In this document: positions 36,709 to 45,341 of the stretch, in pieces
How positions within the stretch are numbered: the first letter of the stretch is position 1
Layout: every line of letters begins with the position of its first letter
Assembly (NCBI RefSeq): GCF_016741815.1
Contig: NZ_JAERRJ010000003.1
Location: forward strand, 532,256 to 596,255
DNA from: Nocardia acididurans
Lineage (GTDB): Bacteria; Actinomycetota; Actinomycetes; Mycobacteriales; Mycobacteriaceae
Reading direction: 5' to 3'
DNA length: 64,000 nucleotides
Translations under genes and position numbers: made by a program
The notes under the pieces: model-generated
What the model saw: the letters and a program-made list of their open reading frames with translations, nothing else
Told to the model about the DNA's origin: nothing
The model's database searches: none

Positions 36709-37494
36709 TCACGCGGCGGCGAACCGCAGCGCCAGCTGGGTGCGGCTGGTGCACGCGGTTTCGGCCAGCACCCGGCTCAGATGCTTCTTGACGGTATCCA
36801 CGCCGATGAACAGCCGTTCGGCGATCTGGCGGTTGGTCAGACCCTGCGCCGCCAGATCGGCGACCTCCCATTCCCGCGGCGTCAGTTGCCAATTCGCGGT
36901 CGCGGCTCGGCGGTCGCGGTCCCGGTCGAGCTGGTCGACCACCAGCGGCGCGAGCAGCCGCCGCAGCGTCCGCAGGACGGCCAGATCGCGTTCGGGCACG
37001 CGCGGCGCATCGGTGACCGCCATGCCGACGAACAGCACCCCCGAGGGCCCGCCGTCCACGACCATGGCGGCTTTGTCGGTAATCCCGTTGGGCCGCAGGA
37101 ACTTCGCGATGAACGGGGAATCCGGTGCGATCTCCACCAGCCGGGCCACCCCGCGCGCCAGGATCAGCTCGGCGGCGGCCGGGGTGCGCAGCGGATCCGT
37201 TGCGGCCCACCGGGCCTCGTATTCCGCGGTGAACTCGGGGGTGTAACCGCCCTGCACGCCGCACCCCTGCTGGATGGCCTCGAAGAGGGTATCTCCGTGC
37301 AGCACAGCCACTCCGGTGAAGCCGAACCAGTTCCGCAGTGCGTGCACCAGGCGCTCCCGGAACTCCGGCAGATCACTGGCGTGGTCCACGGTTTCGAGGA
37401 CGCCGACGAGCCTGCGGTAGTCCTCCGCCGACAACCGCTCCCCCGTGGGCAGGACGCGCGGACGACGGATGGGATCGCTCAGTGCACCGGCCAC
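36709..37494 (-). CDS. LuxR-type regulator with GAF-like N-terminal domain
   Basis: 261 residues. The C-terminal helix-turn-helix LTPREWEVADLAAQGLTNRQ then IAERLFIGVDTVKKHLSRVL is the LuxR signature. The N-terminal part (LVHALRNWFGFTGVAVLHGD … AAMVVDGGPSGVLFVGMAVTD) resembles a GAF sensor domain; there is no receiver Asp, so it is not a phosphorelay protein. Its stop abuts the M23 stop with no gap. GTG start chosen because upstream in-frame sequence is unlike the family. Confidence 0.82.
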   Translation of the reverse strand: MAGALSDPIRRPRVLPTGERLSAEDYRRLVGVLETVDHASDLPEFRERLVHALRNWFGFTGVAVLHGDTLFEAIQQGCGVQGGYTPEFTAEYEARWAATDPLRTPAAAELILARGVARLVEIAPDSPFIAKFLRPNGITDKAAMVVDGGPSGVLFVGMAVTDAPRVPERDLAVLRTLRRLLAPLVVDQLDRDRDRRAATANWQLTPREWEVADLAAQGLTNRQIAERLFIGVDTVKKHLSRVLAETACTSRTQLALRFAAA

Positions 37495-37601
37495 GCATCC
37501 ATATTCCACCTTTGGGCCATACCGGGCCACACCCGCGGCGGGCAGGCTGGTTTCCGAGCAACCGGGCAGACCGCCCGGGAACACAGCGAAAAGGATCGAC
37601 C

Positions 37602-38441
37602 ATGAGTGCAGAGACCACCCCGCGCCGCTGGCTGATCACCGGAGCCAACAGCGGATTCGGTGCGGCCTTCACCCGGGCGGCGCTGGCTGCGGGCGATCAG
37701 GTGATCGCCGCCGTCCGCCGTCCCGAGAGCATGGCGGAAATCGTTGCCGCCCATCCGGATCGGGTCGAGGTGCTGGCCCTCGACGTCCGCGACGCCCAGG
37801 CCGCCGAACGCGTGGTGAAGGAGGCCGGGCGGGTCGACGTGCTGGTGAACAATGCCGGCTACGGCATCGTCGGCGCGATCGAGGAGACCGCCGAGGCCGA
37901 TCTGCGCGATGCCATGGAGGTCATGTTCCACGGCCCGCTGCGCCTGACCCAGCTGGTGCTGCCGCAGATGCGGGAACGCCGCGGCGGCGCGATCGTGCAG
38001 GTGAGCAGTATGGGCGGGTTCATGTCCTTCGCCGGTGTCGGCATCTATTCGGCCGCCAAGGGCGCGCTGGAGCTGGCCAGCGAAGCCCTTGCCGCCGAGG
38101 TGAATCCGCTGGGCATCCAGGTGCTGATCGTCGAACCGGGTTCGTTCCGAACGAGTTTCGCCAAGCCCGCGGCGCTGCGGGTCGGCTCCGCGATCGCCGA
38201 CTACGACGCGACGGTGGGCGTCATCCGTGACGGTCTGCCCGCCTCGGATCAGCAGCAGGAGGGTGATCCGGCGAAGGCCGCCGCCGCGGTCCTCGCGACC
38301 CTGGGTCAGCCCGATCCGCCACTGCGCCTGACCCTCGGCCCGGATGCCGTCGCCGCCGTGCGCGGCAAGCTGGCGGCGGTCGGCGCGGAGCTCGACGCCA
38401 CCGCGCATCTCGGCCTGCACACCGGTTACGACGCGAGCTGA
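37602..38441 (+). CDS. Short-chain dehydrogenase/reductase
   Basis: 279 residues, classical SDR. Cofactor loop TGANSGFGAAF (TGxxxGxG), the strand LALDVRD, NNAGYG, and the catalytic SerxTyrxxxLys as VSSMGGFMSF … GIYSAAKGALE are intact. Arg after strand 2 (VIAAVRRPES) suggests NADP(H). It is divergent from the LuxR-type gene with about 105 bp between starts and may be its target. Substrate unknown. Confidence 0.9.
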   Translation: MSAETTPRRWLITGANSGFGAAFTRAALAAGDQVIAAVRRPESMAEIVAAHPDRVEVLALDVRDAQAAERVVKEAGRVDVLVNNAGYGIVGAIEETAEADLRDAMEVMFHGPLRLTQLVLPQMRERRGGAIVQVSSMGGFMSFAGVGIYSAAKGALELASEALAAEVNPLGIQVLIVEPGSFRTSFAKPAALRVGSAIADYDATVGVIRDGLPASDQQQEGDPAKAAAAVLATLGQPDPPLRLTLGPDAVAAVRGKLAAVGAELDATAHLGLHTGYDAS

Positions 38442-38555
38442 GCGACGGAAACGCCGATGGTCCCCCGGCGGGTGAGGCGGGGGCCTTGCGCCACCCGCGT
38501 GCACACCGCCGATCGGTCCGCGCACCACGACCGCGTGTCCGTTGTGACCGGATTT

Positions 38556-38573
38556 GTGTAACGCGGGTCACAC
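38556..38573. promoter_or_regulatory. Imperfect palindrome upstream of the acyl-CoA synthetase
   Basis: GTGTAACGCGGGTCACAC is nearly identical to its complement, 70 bp before the first acyl-CoA synthetase gene. It may be an operator; the protein is unknown. CRP-type spacing does not fit. Confidence 0.3.
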
Positions 38574-38643
38574 TCCACTGCTACCGTGGCGGCAACCTGT
38601 CCTGTCGGCGGGCGGGTAATCGCACGTCAATGGAGGTAGCGCG

Positions 38644-40299
38644 ATGGCCTCGGTTCTGCATTCGGCGCGGCAGCGAATGGCGCACACCGGCGAAGCCCTC
38701 AAGGGGCTCAAGCGGTTGCGGGAGCAGGGAGTGAGCGATCCCAAGGATCCGCTCGAAACCGTCCGCACCGCATTGGATTCCAGAGTCTACGGCCCGCAGG
38801 CCACCATGATCCGGCACGCCGCGCGAGTGTGGCCGCAGGCCATCGGGCTGGCCGACGAGCGCGGTGACCTCACCTACGGCGAACTCGAGGAGCAGTCCAA
38901 CGCCATCGCGCGCGGCCTGCAGCGCATGGGCGTCAAACCCGGCATGGTGATCGCCATCCTGGCGCGCGACCATCGCGGCCTGCTGCTGTCCATGGCGGCG
39001 GCCGGGAAGCTCGGCGCACGCTTGGCGCTCATGAACACCGGCTTCGCCAAACCACAGTTCGCGGAGGTGTGCGCGCGGGAGAACGTGAAGGCGGTGCTGC
39101 ACGACAGCGAATTCCTCGGCCTGCTCGACGCCCTGCCGCCGGAGCTGCCGCGGGTGCTCACCTGGGTCGATGAGGGTCACGAATTGCCGGACGGCGCAAC
39201 CACTCTCGACGCTCTGGTGGCGGCGAACAATCGGGAGCCGCTGCCCGCGCCCAAGAAGCCGGGCGGGTTCATCATCCTCACCAGCGGAACCACCGGCCTG
39301 CCCAAGGGCGCGCCGCGCGACAAGGTGACCCCGCTGGCCACCGTGCAGATGATCGACCGTATCGATTTCCCGCGCCAGGGCACCATGCTGATCGTCTCTC
39401 CGATCTTCCACAGCACCGGGCTGGGCACCTGGCTGGTGGGCGTGTCGCTGGGCAACAAGACGGTCGTCGCCCGCCGCTTCGACGCCGAGCAGACGCTGCG
39501 GCTCATCGCCGAACACAAGGTGGACATGCTGGTGGCGGTGCCGACCATGCTGCATCGCATGGTGGAGCTGGATCAGAAGATCCGCGAGAAGTACGACACC
39601 TCCTCACTGAAGGGCATCGTGATCGCGGGTTCGGCGCTGTCGCCGGAGTTGAGCATCCGCACCGCCGAGGTGTTCGGCGATGTCCTCTACAACCTGTACG
39701 GCTCCACCGAATGCGCGGTGGCCACGGTCGCCCGGCCGGAGGATCTCGCGGTCGCGCCCGGTACGGCGGGCCGCTCCCCCATCACCTGCGAGGTGGTGCT
39801 GTTCGACGACGACGGCAAGCGCGTCCAGGCCAAGAACGTGACCGGGCGCATCTTCATCCGCTCGGGCGCGCCGTTCAAGGGGTACACCGACGGCCGCCAC
39901 AAGGAGATCATCGACGGCTACATGTCCAGCGGCGACGTCGGCCATTTCGACGATGCCGGACTGCTGTTCGTGGACGGCCGCGACGACGACATGATCGTCT
40001 CCGGCGGTGAGAACGTCTTCCCGCAGGAGGTGGAGAACCTGCTGCTGGAGCGCACCGATGTCTTCGACGCCGCGGTGGTCGGCGTCGACGATGTGGAATT
40101 CGGAAAGCGGCTGCGCGCCTTCATCGTTCCCGAGCCGGGCGAGAAGCCGGATCCGGACGAGGTGAAGCTGTTCGTCAAGAACAATCTGGCCCGCTACAAG
40201 GTGCCGCGCGACGTGTACTTCATCGACGAACTGCCGCGCAATGCCACCGGCAAGCTGCTGCGCCGGGTGCTGGTCGAGTACGAGCCGCCCGCCGGATAG
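38644..40299 (+). CDS. Acyl-CoA synthetase (FadD12-like)
   Basis: 551 residues, AMP-dependent synthetase. P-loop ILTSGTTGLPKGAPRDK, YGSTECAVATVARPED (the second AMP site), SSGDVGHFDDAGLLFVDGRDDDMI and the adenylating Lys in RNATGKLLRRVLVE are all intact. GGAGG precedes the ATG. A basic N-terminal extension of about 60 residues occurs, as in FadD12 of mycobacteria. It activates a fatty acid to acyl-CoA or acyl-AMP. A paralogue follows. Confidence 0.92.
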   Translation: MASVLHSARQRMAHTGEALKGLKRLREQGVSDPKDPLETVRTALDSRVYGPQATMIRHAARVWPQAIGLADERGDLTYGELEEQSNAIARGLQRMGVKPGMVIAILARDHRGLLLSMAAAGKLGARLALMNTGFAKPQFAEVCARENVKAVLHDSEFLGLLDALPPELPRVLTWVDEGHELPDGATTLDALVAANNREPLPAPKKPGGFIILTSGTTGLPKGAPRDKVTPLATVQMIDRIDFPRQGTMLIVSPIFHSTGLGTWLVGVSLGNKTVVARRFDAEQTLRLIAEHKVDMLVAVPTMLHRMVELDQKIREKYDTSSLKGIVIAGSALSPELSIRTAEVFGDVLYNLYGSTECAVATVARPEDLAVAPGTAGRSPITCEVVLFDDDGKRVQAKNVTGRIFIRSGAPFKGYTDGRHKEIIDGYMSSGDVGHFDDAGLLFVDGRDDDMIVSGGENVFPQEVENLLLERTDVFDAAVVGVDDVEFGKRLRAFIVPEPGEKPDPDEVKLFVKNNLARYKVPRDVYFIDELPRNATGKLLRRVLVEYEPPAG

Positions 40300-40508
40300 T
40301 CCGCGACCCCTACCCGTCCCCCCTGCTCACACTGCGAGCCGGGCTGTCACCCAGGCCACGACCTGCGGTAGGTATTCGATACCGCAGGTCACAGAGACCT
40401 CGGCCACAACTGTGAGCTTTGTGCTTGCTAGGGTTAGCACGCACTGGATCTCGAGGTTGCGGTCCGACAGCCGACTCGTCAGGCAGGGGATCGCGGAAGG
40501 TTGTACCC

Positions 40509-42170
40509 ATGTCACTTGCCCTTCCACAGGCAGGCACGGTTCTCCGCAAGGCGAGCGACGCCGCGCTGAGCGTCAACGCCATGGTCCGAGGGGGACTGTT
40601 CAATCCGCTGCGGCCCGATGTCGCCGTGCGTTCCGCGGTGAACGTGCTGAAGTTCGGACCGTTCGCGGGCGCGGTGGTGCACGCCGCCAAGACCAACCCC
40701 AAGGCCGCGGCCATCGTGGACGAGGCCGGTGAGCTCACCTTCGAGCAGATCGACCAGCAGTCCAACGCCTTCGCGCGCGGCCTCGCCGCCCAGGGCCTGG
40801 TCGCCGGTGACGTGATCGGCGTGCTGGCCCGCGACCACCGCGGCATGGTGCTGAGCCTGGTCGCCGCCGGCAAGCTCGGCGTGCGCGCGGTGCTCATGAA
40901 CACCGGTTTCGCCAAGCCGCAGTTCGCCGATGTCGCGGCCCGCGAGCAGGTCAAGGCGGTGCTGCACGACAGCGAGTTCTTCGACCTCATGGGCGCGATC
41001 CCGGCCGCGATCCCGCGCATCCTGACCTGGGTCGACGCCAAGGACAATGCCGATCCCTCGATCCCGACCATCGATTCGGTGGCGGCCGGGCAGTCCGTCG
41101 CGGCGATCGCGCCGCCGGAGAAGCCGGGCGGCATGGTCATCCTCACCAGTGGCACCACCGGCACCCCCAAGGGCGCGCCGCGCGACAAGGTGAGCCCGTT
41201 CATTACCGCGCAGTTCCTGGACCGGATTCCGTTGCCGCGCAACAGCACCGTCGTGATGGCCGCGCCGATCTTCCACGCCACCGGCCTGTCGCAGTTCACC
41301 ATCTCCATCGCGCTCGGCAACCGGGTCGTGTTCCAGCAGCGGCGTTTCGATCCGGAGACGACGCTGAAGAACATCCAGAAGTTCCGGGCGCAGGGCCTGG
41401 TCGTGGTGCCGACCATGCTGCAGCGCATCCTGGACCTGCCGCCGGAGACCCTCGCGAAGTACAAGCCGAGCGAGACCCTGCGCGTACTGTTCGCCGCCGG
41501 TTCGGCCATCCCGCCGGACGTGGTCACCCGCACCCTCGACTACTTCGGGGACAGCCTCTACAACGTGTACGGCTCCACCGAGTGCGCGGTCATGACCGTC
41601 GCCCAGCCCGCCGAACTGCGCAAGGCCCCGACCACCGCGGGCAAGCCGCCGGTCGGCATCCGCGTCGCGCTCTACGACGAGAACCGCAAGCGCATCACCG
41701 CCCCGAACGTGACCGGCACGATCTTCATCGAGAACGGCCACTCCTTCAAGCAGTACACCGACGGCCGCACCAAGGAGTACGTCGACGGCCTCATGTCCTC
41801 CGGCGATGTCGGCCACTTCGATGCCGACGGTTTGCTGTTCATCGACGGCCGCGATGACGACATGATCATCTCCGGCGGCGAGAACGTCTTCCCGCAGGAG
41901 GTCGAGAACCTGCTGTCCAACCGTCCCGACGTGCTGGAAGCCGCCGTGGTGGGCGTGGACGACCGGGACTTCGGAAAGCGCTTGCGCGCCATCGTGGTTC
42001 CGGGACCGGGCTCGAACCGCGACGCCCAGGAACTCAAGGATTACGTCAAGGAGAACCTGGCTCGCTACAAAGTGCCGCGCGAGGTGATCTTCCTCGACGA
42101 ACTCCCCCGCAACGCCACCGGAAAGTTGCTGCGTAAGCCGCTGATCGAAATGGATGTGCCTTCGGCCTAG
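40509..42170 (+). CDS. Acyl-CoA synthetase, paralogue of the preceding gene
   Basis: 553 residues with the same landmarks as its neighbour (TSGTTGTPKGAPRDK, YGSTECAVMTVAQPAEL, ISGGENVFPQEVENL, RNATGKLLRK) and long identical stretches, for example MNTGFAKPQFA and VKAVLHDSEF, so the two are a tandem duplication. Both are probably active. The intergenic space of 209 bp may allow separate regulation. Confidence 0.92.
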   Translation: MSLALPQAGTVLRKASDAALSVNAMVRGGLFNPLRPDVAVRSAVNVLKFGPFAGAVVHAAKTNPKAAAIVDEAGELTFEQIDQQSNAFARGLAAQGLVAGDVIGVLARDHRGMVLSLVAAGKLGVRAVLMNTGFAKPQFADVAAREQVKAVLHDSEFFDLMGAIPAAIPRILTWVDAKDNADPSIPTIDSVAAGQSVAAIAPPEKPGGMVILTSGTTGTPKGAPRDKVSPFITAQFLDRIPLPRNSTVVMAAPIFHATGLSQFTISIALGNRVVFQQRRFDPETTLKNIQKFRAQGLVVVPTMLQRILDLPPETLAKYKPSETLRVLFAAGSAIPPDVVTRTLDYFGDSLYNVYGSTECAVMTVAQPAELRKAPTTAGKPPVGIRVALYDENRKRITAPNVTGTIFIENGHSFKQYTDGRTKEYVDGLMSSGDVGHFDADGLLFIDGRDDDMIISGGENVFPQEVENLLSNRPDVLEAAVVGVDDRDFGKRLRAIVVPGPGSNRDAQELKDYVKENLARYKVPREVIFLDELPRNATGKLLRKPLIEMDVPSA

Positions 42171-42185
42171 TTTCTTTCGATTCCT

Positions 42186-42214
42186 TCGAGCCCACTGCGC
42201 AGCAGTGGGCTCGA
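42186..42214 (+). terminator. Terminator of the second acyl-CoA synthetase
   Basis: Arms TCGAGCCCACTG and CAGTGGGCTCGA with a 5-base loop, 15 bp after the stop codon. Confidence 0.7.
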
Positions 42215-42234
42215 GAGCTTGGAGAGACAGGGTT

Positions 42235-42240
42235 TATCAT
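42235..42240 (+). promoter_or_regulatory. -10 box TATCAT for a leaderless mRNA
   Basis: TATCAT followed by six bases and the GTG at 42247; it directly follows the terminator hairpin. Confidence 0.5.
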
Positions 42241-42246
42241 CAGCGA

Positions 42247-42819
42247 GTGAGTTTCGAGCACGGCCGCTCTTCGGCGCATACCCGCAGTGATGCTGCGGTG
42301 TTGCGCGGAGGGGCGGCCGGTTCGATTTCGGGGGCTTTGGCGGTGGCCGCGCACGGGTGGGTTTCCGGGGCCGCGGCGCTGGAAACGGGGCCGTTGACGT
42401 TGCTCGTGGCGGCGTCGGCCGCGGTCGGTGCGCTCGTCAGTGGTGTGAGTCTGCTGCGCACGACCTGGCTCGGGCTGGTGACCGCGCTCATCGGCGGGCA
42501 GATGCTCGGGCACTTCAGCATGATGTGGGGGTCGCCCAGCGGGCATCACCACCACAATCAGGCTGCCATGTGGAGTCCGGCCATGTTGGCGGCGCACTGC
42601 ACTGCCGCTGTGGCGGCGGCTGTGGTCATCGTCGGCGCGGAAGCCGCCTATCGGATCACCACCACGGTGCTGTCCTGGGCGCTGCCGATTCCGGTTTCGC
42701 TTCCGGTTCCCTCGGGGTTCCAGGCGCTGCCGATCGCGCATCGCGATCGGGTCGTGCTGCGGATCTTCGCGGCGGATGTCTTTCGTACGCGGGGGCCGCC
42801 CGCACTCGTTCGAGGCTGA
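42247..42819 (+). CDS. Membrane protein with a His-rich loop
   Basis: 190 residues with four or five helices. A conserved-looking block GGQMLGHFSMMWGSPSGHHHH and NQAAMWSPAMLAAHCTAA gives several His and Met residues near the membrane, typical of proteins that bind copper or another metal. The C-terminus is cytoplasmic or basic. No family is recognised. A PepSY-domain membrane gene follows on the same strand, 134 bp away, so the two could serve one metal- or heme-related role. Confidence 0.65.
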   Translation: MSFEHGRSSAHTRSDAAVLRGGAAGSISGALAVAAHGWVSGAAALETGPLTLLVAASAAVGALVSGVSLLRTTWLGLVTALIGGQMLGHFSMMWGSPSGHHHHNQAAMWSPAMLAAHCTAAVAAAVVIVGAEAAYRITTTVLSWALPIPVSLPVPSGFQALPIAHRDRVVLRIFAADVFRTRGPPALVRG

Positions 42820-42953
42820 CCTCATCCTTCTCCCGGGCACACGAGCCGTCGCGGTCGTGTGAGTTCGCCATACGCGCACAGTGATTCGCTGTTCGCGTTG
42901 GCGCCACCGCCGACCGCGGTTCCGGGTTCCCTCGAACATCAGAAAGACCGCTT

Positions 42954-44432
42954 GTGACCATCACAGAAAGCGGTGTCGAACAGGTTGATTCGACACCGCC
43001 GCCCTCGCCTACCCCGGAAACTCCGAAATCCACGAAACGCAGTGCCGGGAATGCCTTTCAGGCGCTGACACTGCGACTGCACTTCTACGCCGGTGTTTTC
43101 ATCGCACCGTTCATTCTGATCGCGGCCGTCACCGGCGCGCTCTACGCGATCGCCCCCACGCTGGAAACTGTGGTCGATCGCGGTCTGCTGCACACCGATT
43201 CGACCGGACCGACCAAACCGCTCTCGGAGCAGGTGGCGGCGGCGGTGGCGACCAAGCCGGAGCTGGCGCTCAATGCCGTGGCCCCCGCGCAGAATGTCGG
43301 CGACACCACGCGGGTGATCTTCAGCGATCCCTCGCTCGGCGACTCCGAACGGCGGGCGGTGTTCGTCGACCCCGTCACCGCGCAGCCGATCGGCGACAGC
43401 GTCGTGTACGGCAGCTCGGGTGCGCTGGAAACCCGCACCTGGATCGACCAGTTGCACCGGGATCTGCATCTCGGCGATATCGGCCGCTACTACAGCGAGG
43501 TCGCGGCCTCCTGGATGTGGCTGGTGGCGCTGGCCGGGCTGGTGCTCTGGTACCGCCGCGTGCGGGCGCGACGCGAGAAGCGTTCCGCCGGTTGGCTGTT
43601 CCGCCCGGACCGGTCCAAGCCGCGGGCGCGCACGCTGAACTGGCATGCGGCCGTGGGCATCTGGATCCTGCCGATCGTGCTGCTGCTGTCGGCCACGGGC
43701 ATGACCTGGTCCAAGTACGCCGGTGAGAATGTCGCCGACCTGCGCAAAGCCATGAGCTGGACCACGCCCGCCGTGAGCGCCAAACTGCCGGGCTCGACCG
43801 GTCCGGCCGAGAAGCCCGCCGGGGACCACAGCGGGCACGGCGGTGGCGGAGCGCCCGCCGCCGCACCGTCGCCGAACAAGGCCGCGCTGGTCGACACCGT
43901 GTACGGGGTGGCGCGCGCCAACGGCTTGGAGGGTCCGCTGGAGATCAGCATTCCGGCCAAGGACGGCACGGCGTTCGTCGCCAAGGAACTCCGTCGCCCC
44001 GGCGTGTACACCCAGGATTCCATCGCGGTCGAGGGTGCGACCGGCAATGTCACCGATACGCTGCGCTTCGCGGATTGGCCGCTCATGGCCAAACTGACCA
44101 GCTGGGGCATCGCGTTCCACATGGGTCTGCTGTTCGGGCTGCTCAACCAGTTGCTGCTGCTGGCCGTCATGATCGGGCTCATCACCGTGATCGTGCGCGG
44201 CTACCTGATGTGGTGGCGTCGCCGGCCGACCAAGGAGAACAAGCTCGCCGCGGGCCGGGCGCCGCGTCGCGGCGCGGGCCGGCAGACGCCGCTCGTGGTG
44301 CTGGTTCCCTTCGCGGCGGCCGCGGTCTTCGTGGCCTGGTACGTGCCGATGATCGGGATTCCGCTGCTGGCGTTCCTGGCGGTCGACGTGCTACTCGGAC
44401 TCGTCGCCAAGCGCCGCACCCCGGCCGCATAA
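42954..44432 (+). CDS. PepSY-associated transmembrane protein
   Basis: 492 residues from a GTG. Four main membrane helices with large extracellular loops: the first helix FYAGVFIAPFILIAAVTGALYAI, then a loop with WIDQLHRDLHLGDIGRYYSEVAASWMWLVAL, which is the PepSY_TM signature, and HAAVGIWILPIVLLLSATGM. A His-rich, Pro/Gly-rich linker (KPAGDHSGHGGGG) is in the second loop. These proteins are often linked with iron or heme reduction at the membrane. It follows the His-rich membrane protein. Confidence 0.88.
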   Translation: MTITESGVEQVDSTPPPSPTPETPKSTKRSAGNAFQALTLRLHFYAGVFIAPFILIAAVTGALYAIAPTLETVVDRGLLHTDSTGPTKPLSEQVAAAVATKPELALNAVAPAQNVGDTTRVIFSDPSLGDSERRAVFVDPVTAQPIGDSVVYGSSGALETRTWIDQLHRDLHLGDIGRYYSEVAASWMWLVALAGLVLWYRRVRARREKRSAGWLFRPDRSKPRARTLNWHAAVGIWILPIVLLLSATGMTWSKYAGENVADLRKAMSWTTPAVSAKLPGSTGPAEKPAGDHSGHGGGGAPAAAPSPNKAALVDTVYGVARANGLEGPLEISIPAKDGTAFVAKELRRPGVYTQDSIAVEGATGNVTDTLRFADWPLMAKLTSWGIAFHMGLLFGLLNQLLLLAVMIGLITVIVRGYLMWWRRRPTKENKLAAGRAPRRGAGRQTPLVVLVPFAAAAVFVAWYVPMIGIPLLAFLAVDVLLGLVAKRRTPAA

Positions 44433-44567
44433 GCTCCGAATTCCAGTGCGCGACACGGCCTTCGGGCCGTGCCGCCGGTACCCCATGCCTTACACAGCTC
44501 CCGGAAGCCGGGAGATACTCCCCCGTGCAGCCACCTGACCTGCACTGACACAAGGACTTTCCACCTG

Positions 44568-45266
44568 ATGAAGCTCCACAAGCTCGCCGTGTCCGCCGCC
44601 CTGCTGTCGACCGCTGTCGCCGTCGCCAGCGGAACCGCCTCCGCCGCACCCGAAGTCGCGGATGCCGGAGTCATCAACTACTCGATGACCACCACCGAGA
44701 CCCAGCAGATCATCAAGACCGACGCCGGCTCCATGGTCGTCGAGGACGGGGTCTTCAAGGTCAAGGCGGCCAACGGCACCACCGTCGCCGGAACCGAATT
44801 GAAGTTCCGCGTAGACGATTTCGAGTTCCCGATCGCGGCCGAGATCGCCGACCGCACCGCCACCCTGACCCCGCAGTTCGACCTCGCGCACGCCGCCTAC
44901 AAGCCGGTCGCCCTCCCGTACGAGAACCAGGCCCCCTGGAAGTCCGAGTACGAGCGCGAGCAGGCCGCCTGGAGCCGCATGACCAGCACCCTCGGCCTCG
45001 GCGCGAGCATCGGCACCCTGGTGGGCGGTATCAGCGGCGCGGCGCTGGGCTGCGTCATCGGCGCGGGCGTCGCCTTCGGCGCGACCCTCCCCCTCGCCGC
45101 CATGTTCGGCCTCGGCCCGCTCGGCGGCTGCCTCATCGGCGCGTCCACGCTCGGCTTCCTGGGCACCCTGCTCGGCCAGGTCTTCGTGACCGCCCCCGTC
45201 GCGATCCTCGCCGCGGCCCAGTACTTCACGACGATCAACCAGCCGTTCACCCCTGCGGCGAAGTAG
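44568..45266 (+). CDS. Secreted protein with a glycine-zipper C-terminal half
   Basis: 232 residues. Signal peptide LAVSAALLSTAVAVASGTASA-APE. The first mature half is beta-rich (YSMTTTETQQIIKTDAGSMV … FRVDDFEFPIAAEIADRT). The second half is Gly/Ala-rich and hydrophobic (LGASIGTLVGGISGAALG, then GCLIGASTLGFLGTLLG) with two Cys. The layout parallels the gene at 4543, so these may be members of one secreted family, perhaps channel-forming or lipid-binding. Function unknown. Confidence 0.72.
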   Translation: MKLHKLAVSAALLSTAVAVASGTASAAPEVADAGVINYSMTTTETQQIIKTDAGSMVVEDGVFKVKAANGTTVAGTELKFRVDDFEFPIAAEIADRTATLTPQFDLAHAAYKPVALPYENQAPWKSEYEREQAAWSRMTSTLGLGASIGTLVGGISGAALGCVIGAGVAFGATLPLAAMFGLGPLGGCLIGASTLGFLGTLLGQVFVTAPVAILAAAQYFTTINQPFTPAAK

Positions 45267-45303
45267 TTCACTTCCCGCTGCGCTCCGGTAGTTCACGCGC
45301 GCG

Positions 45304-45338
45304 TGTGCCCCGTCCGATGCGTAATCGGGCGGGGCACA
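45304..45338. terminator. Bidirectional terminator
   Basis: 15-bp stem TGTGCCCCGTCCGAT / ATCGGGCGGGGCACA (one G-U) between the convergent secreted-protein and galK genes. Confidence 0.75.
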
Positions 45339-45341
45339 TCG

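Noticed and set aside
33439..42170. Lipopeptide or polyketide biosynthetic cluster around the PapA-like and acyl-CoA synthetase genes
   Set aside because: No ketosynthase, carrier protein or NRPS adenylation–condensation modules occur; the genes are spread among unrelated regulators.
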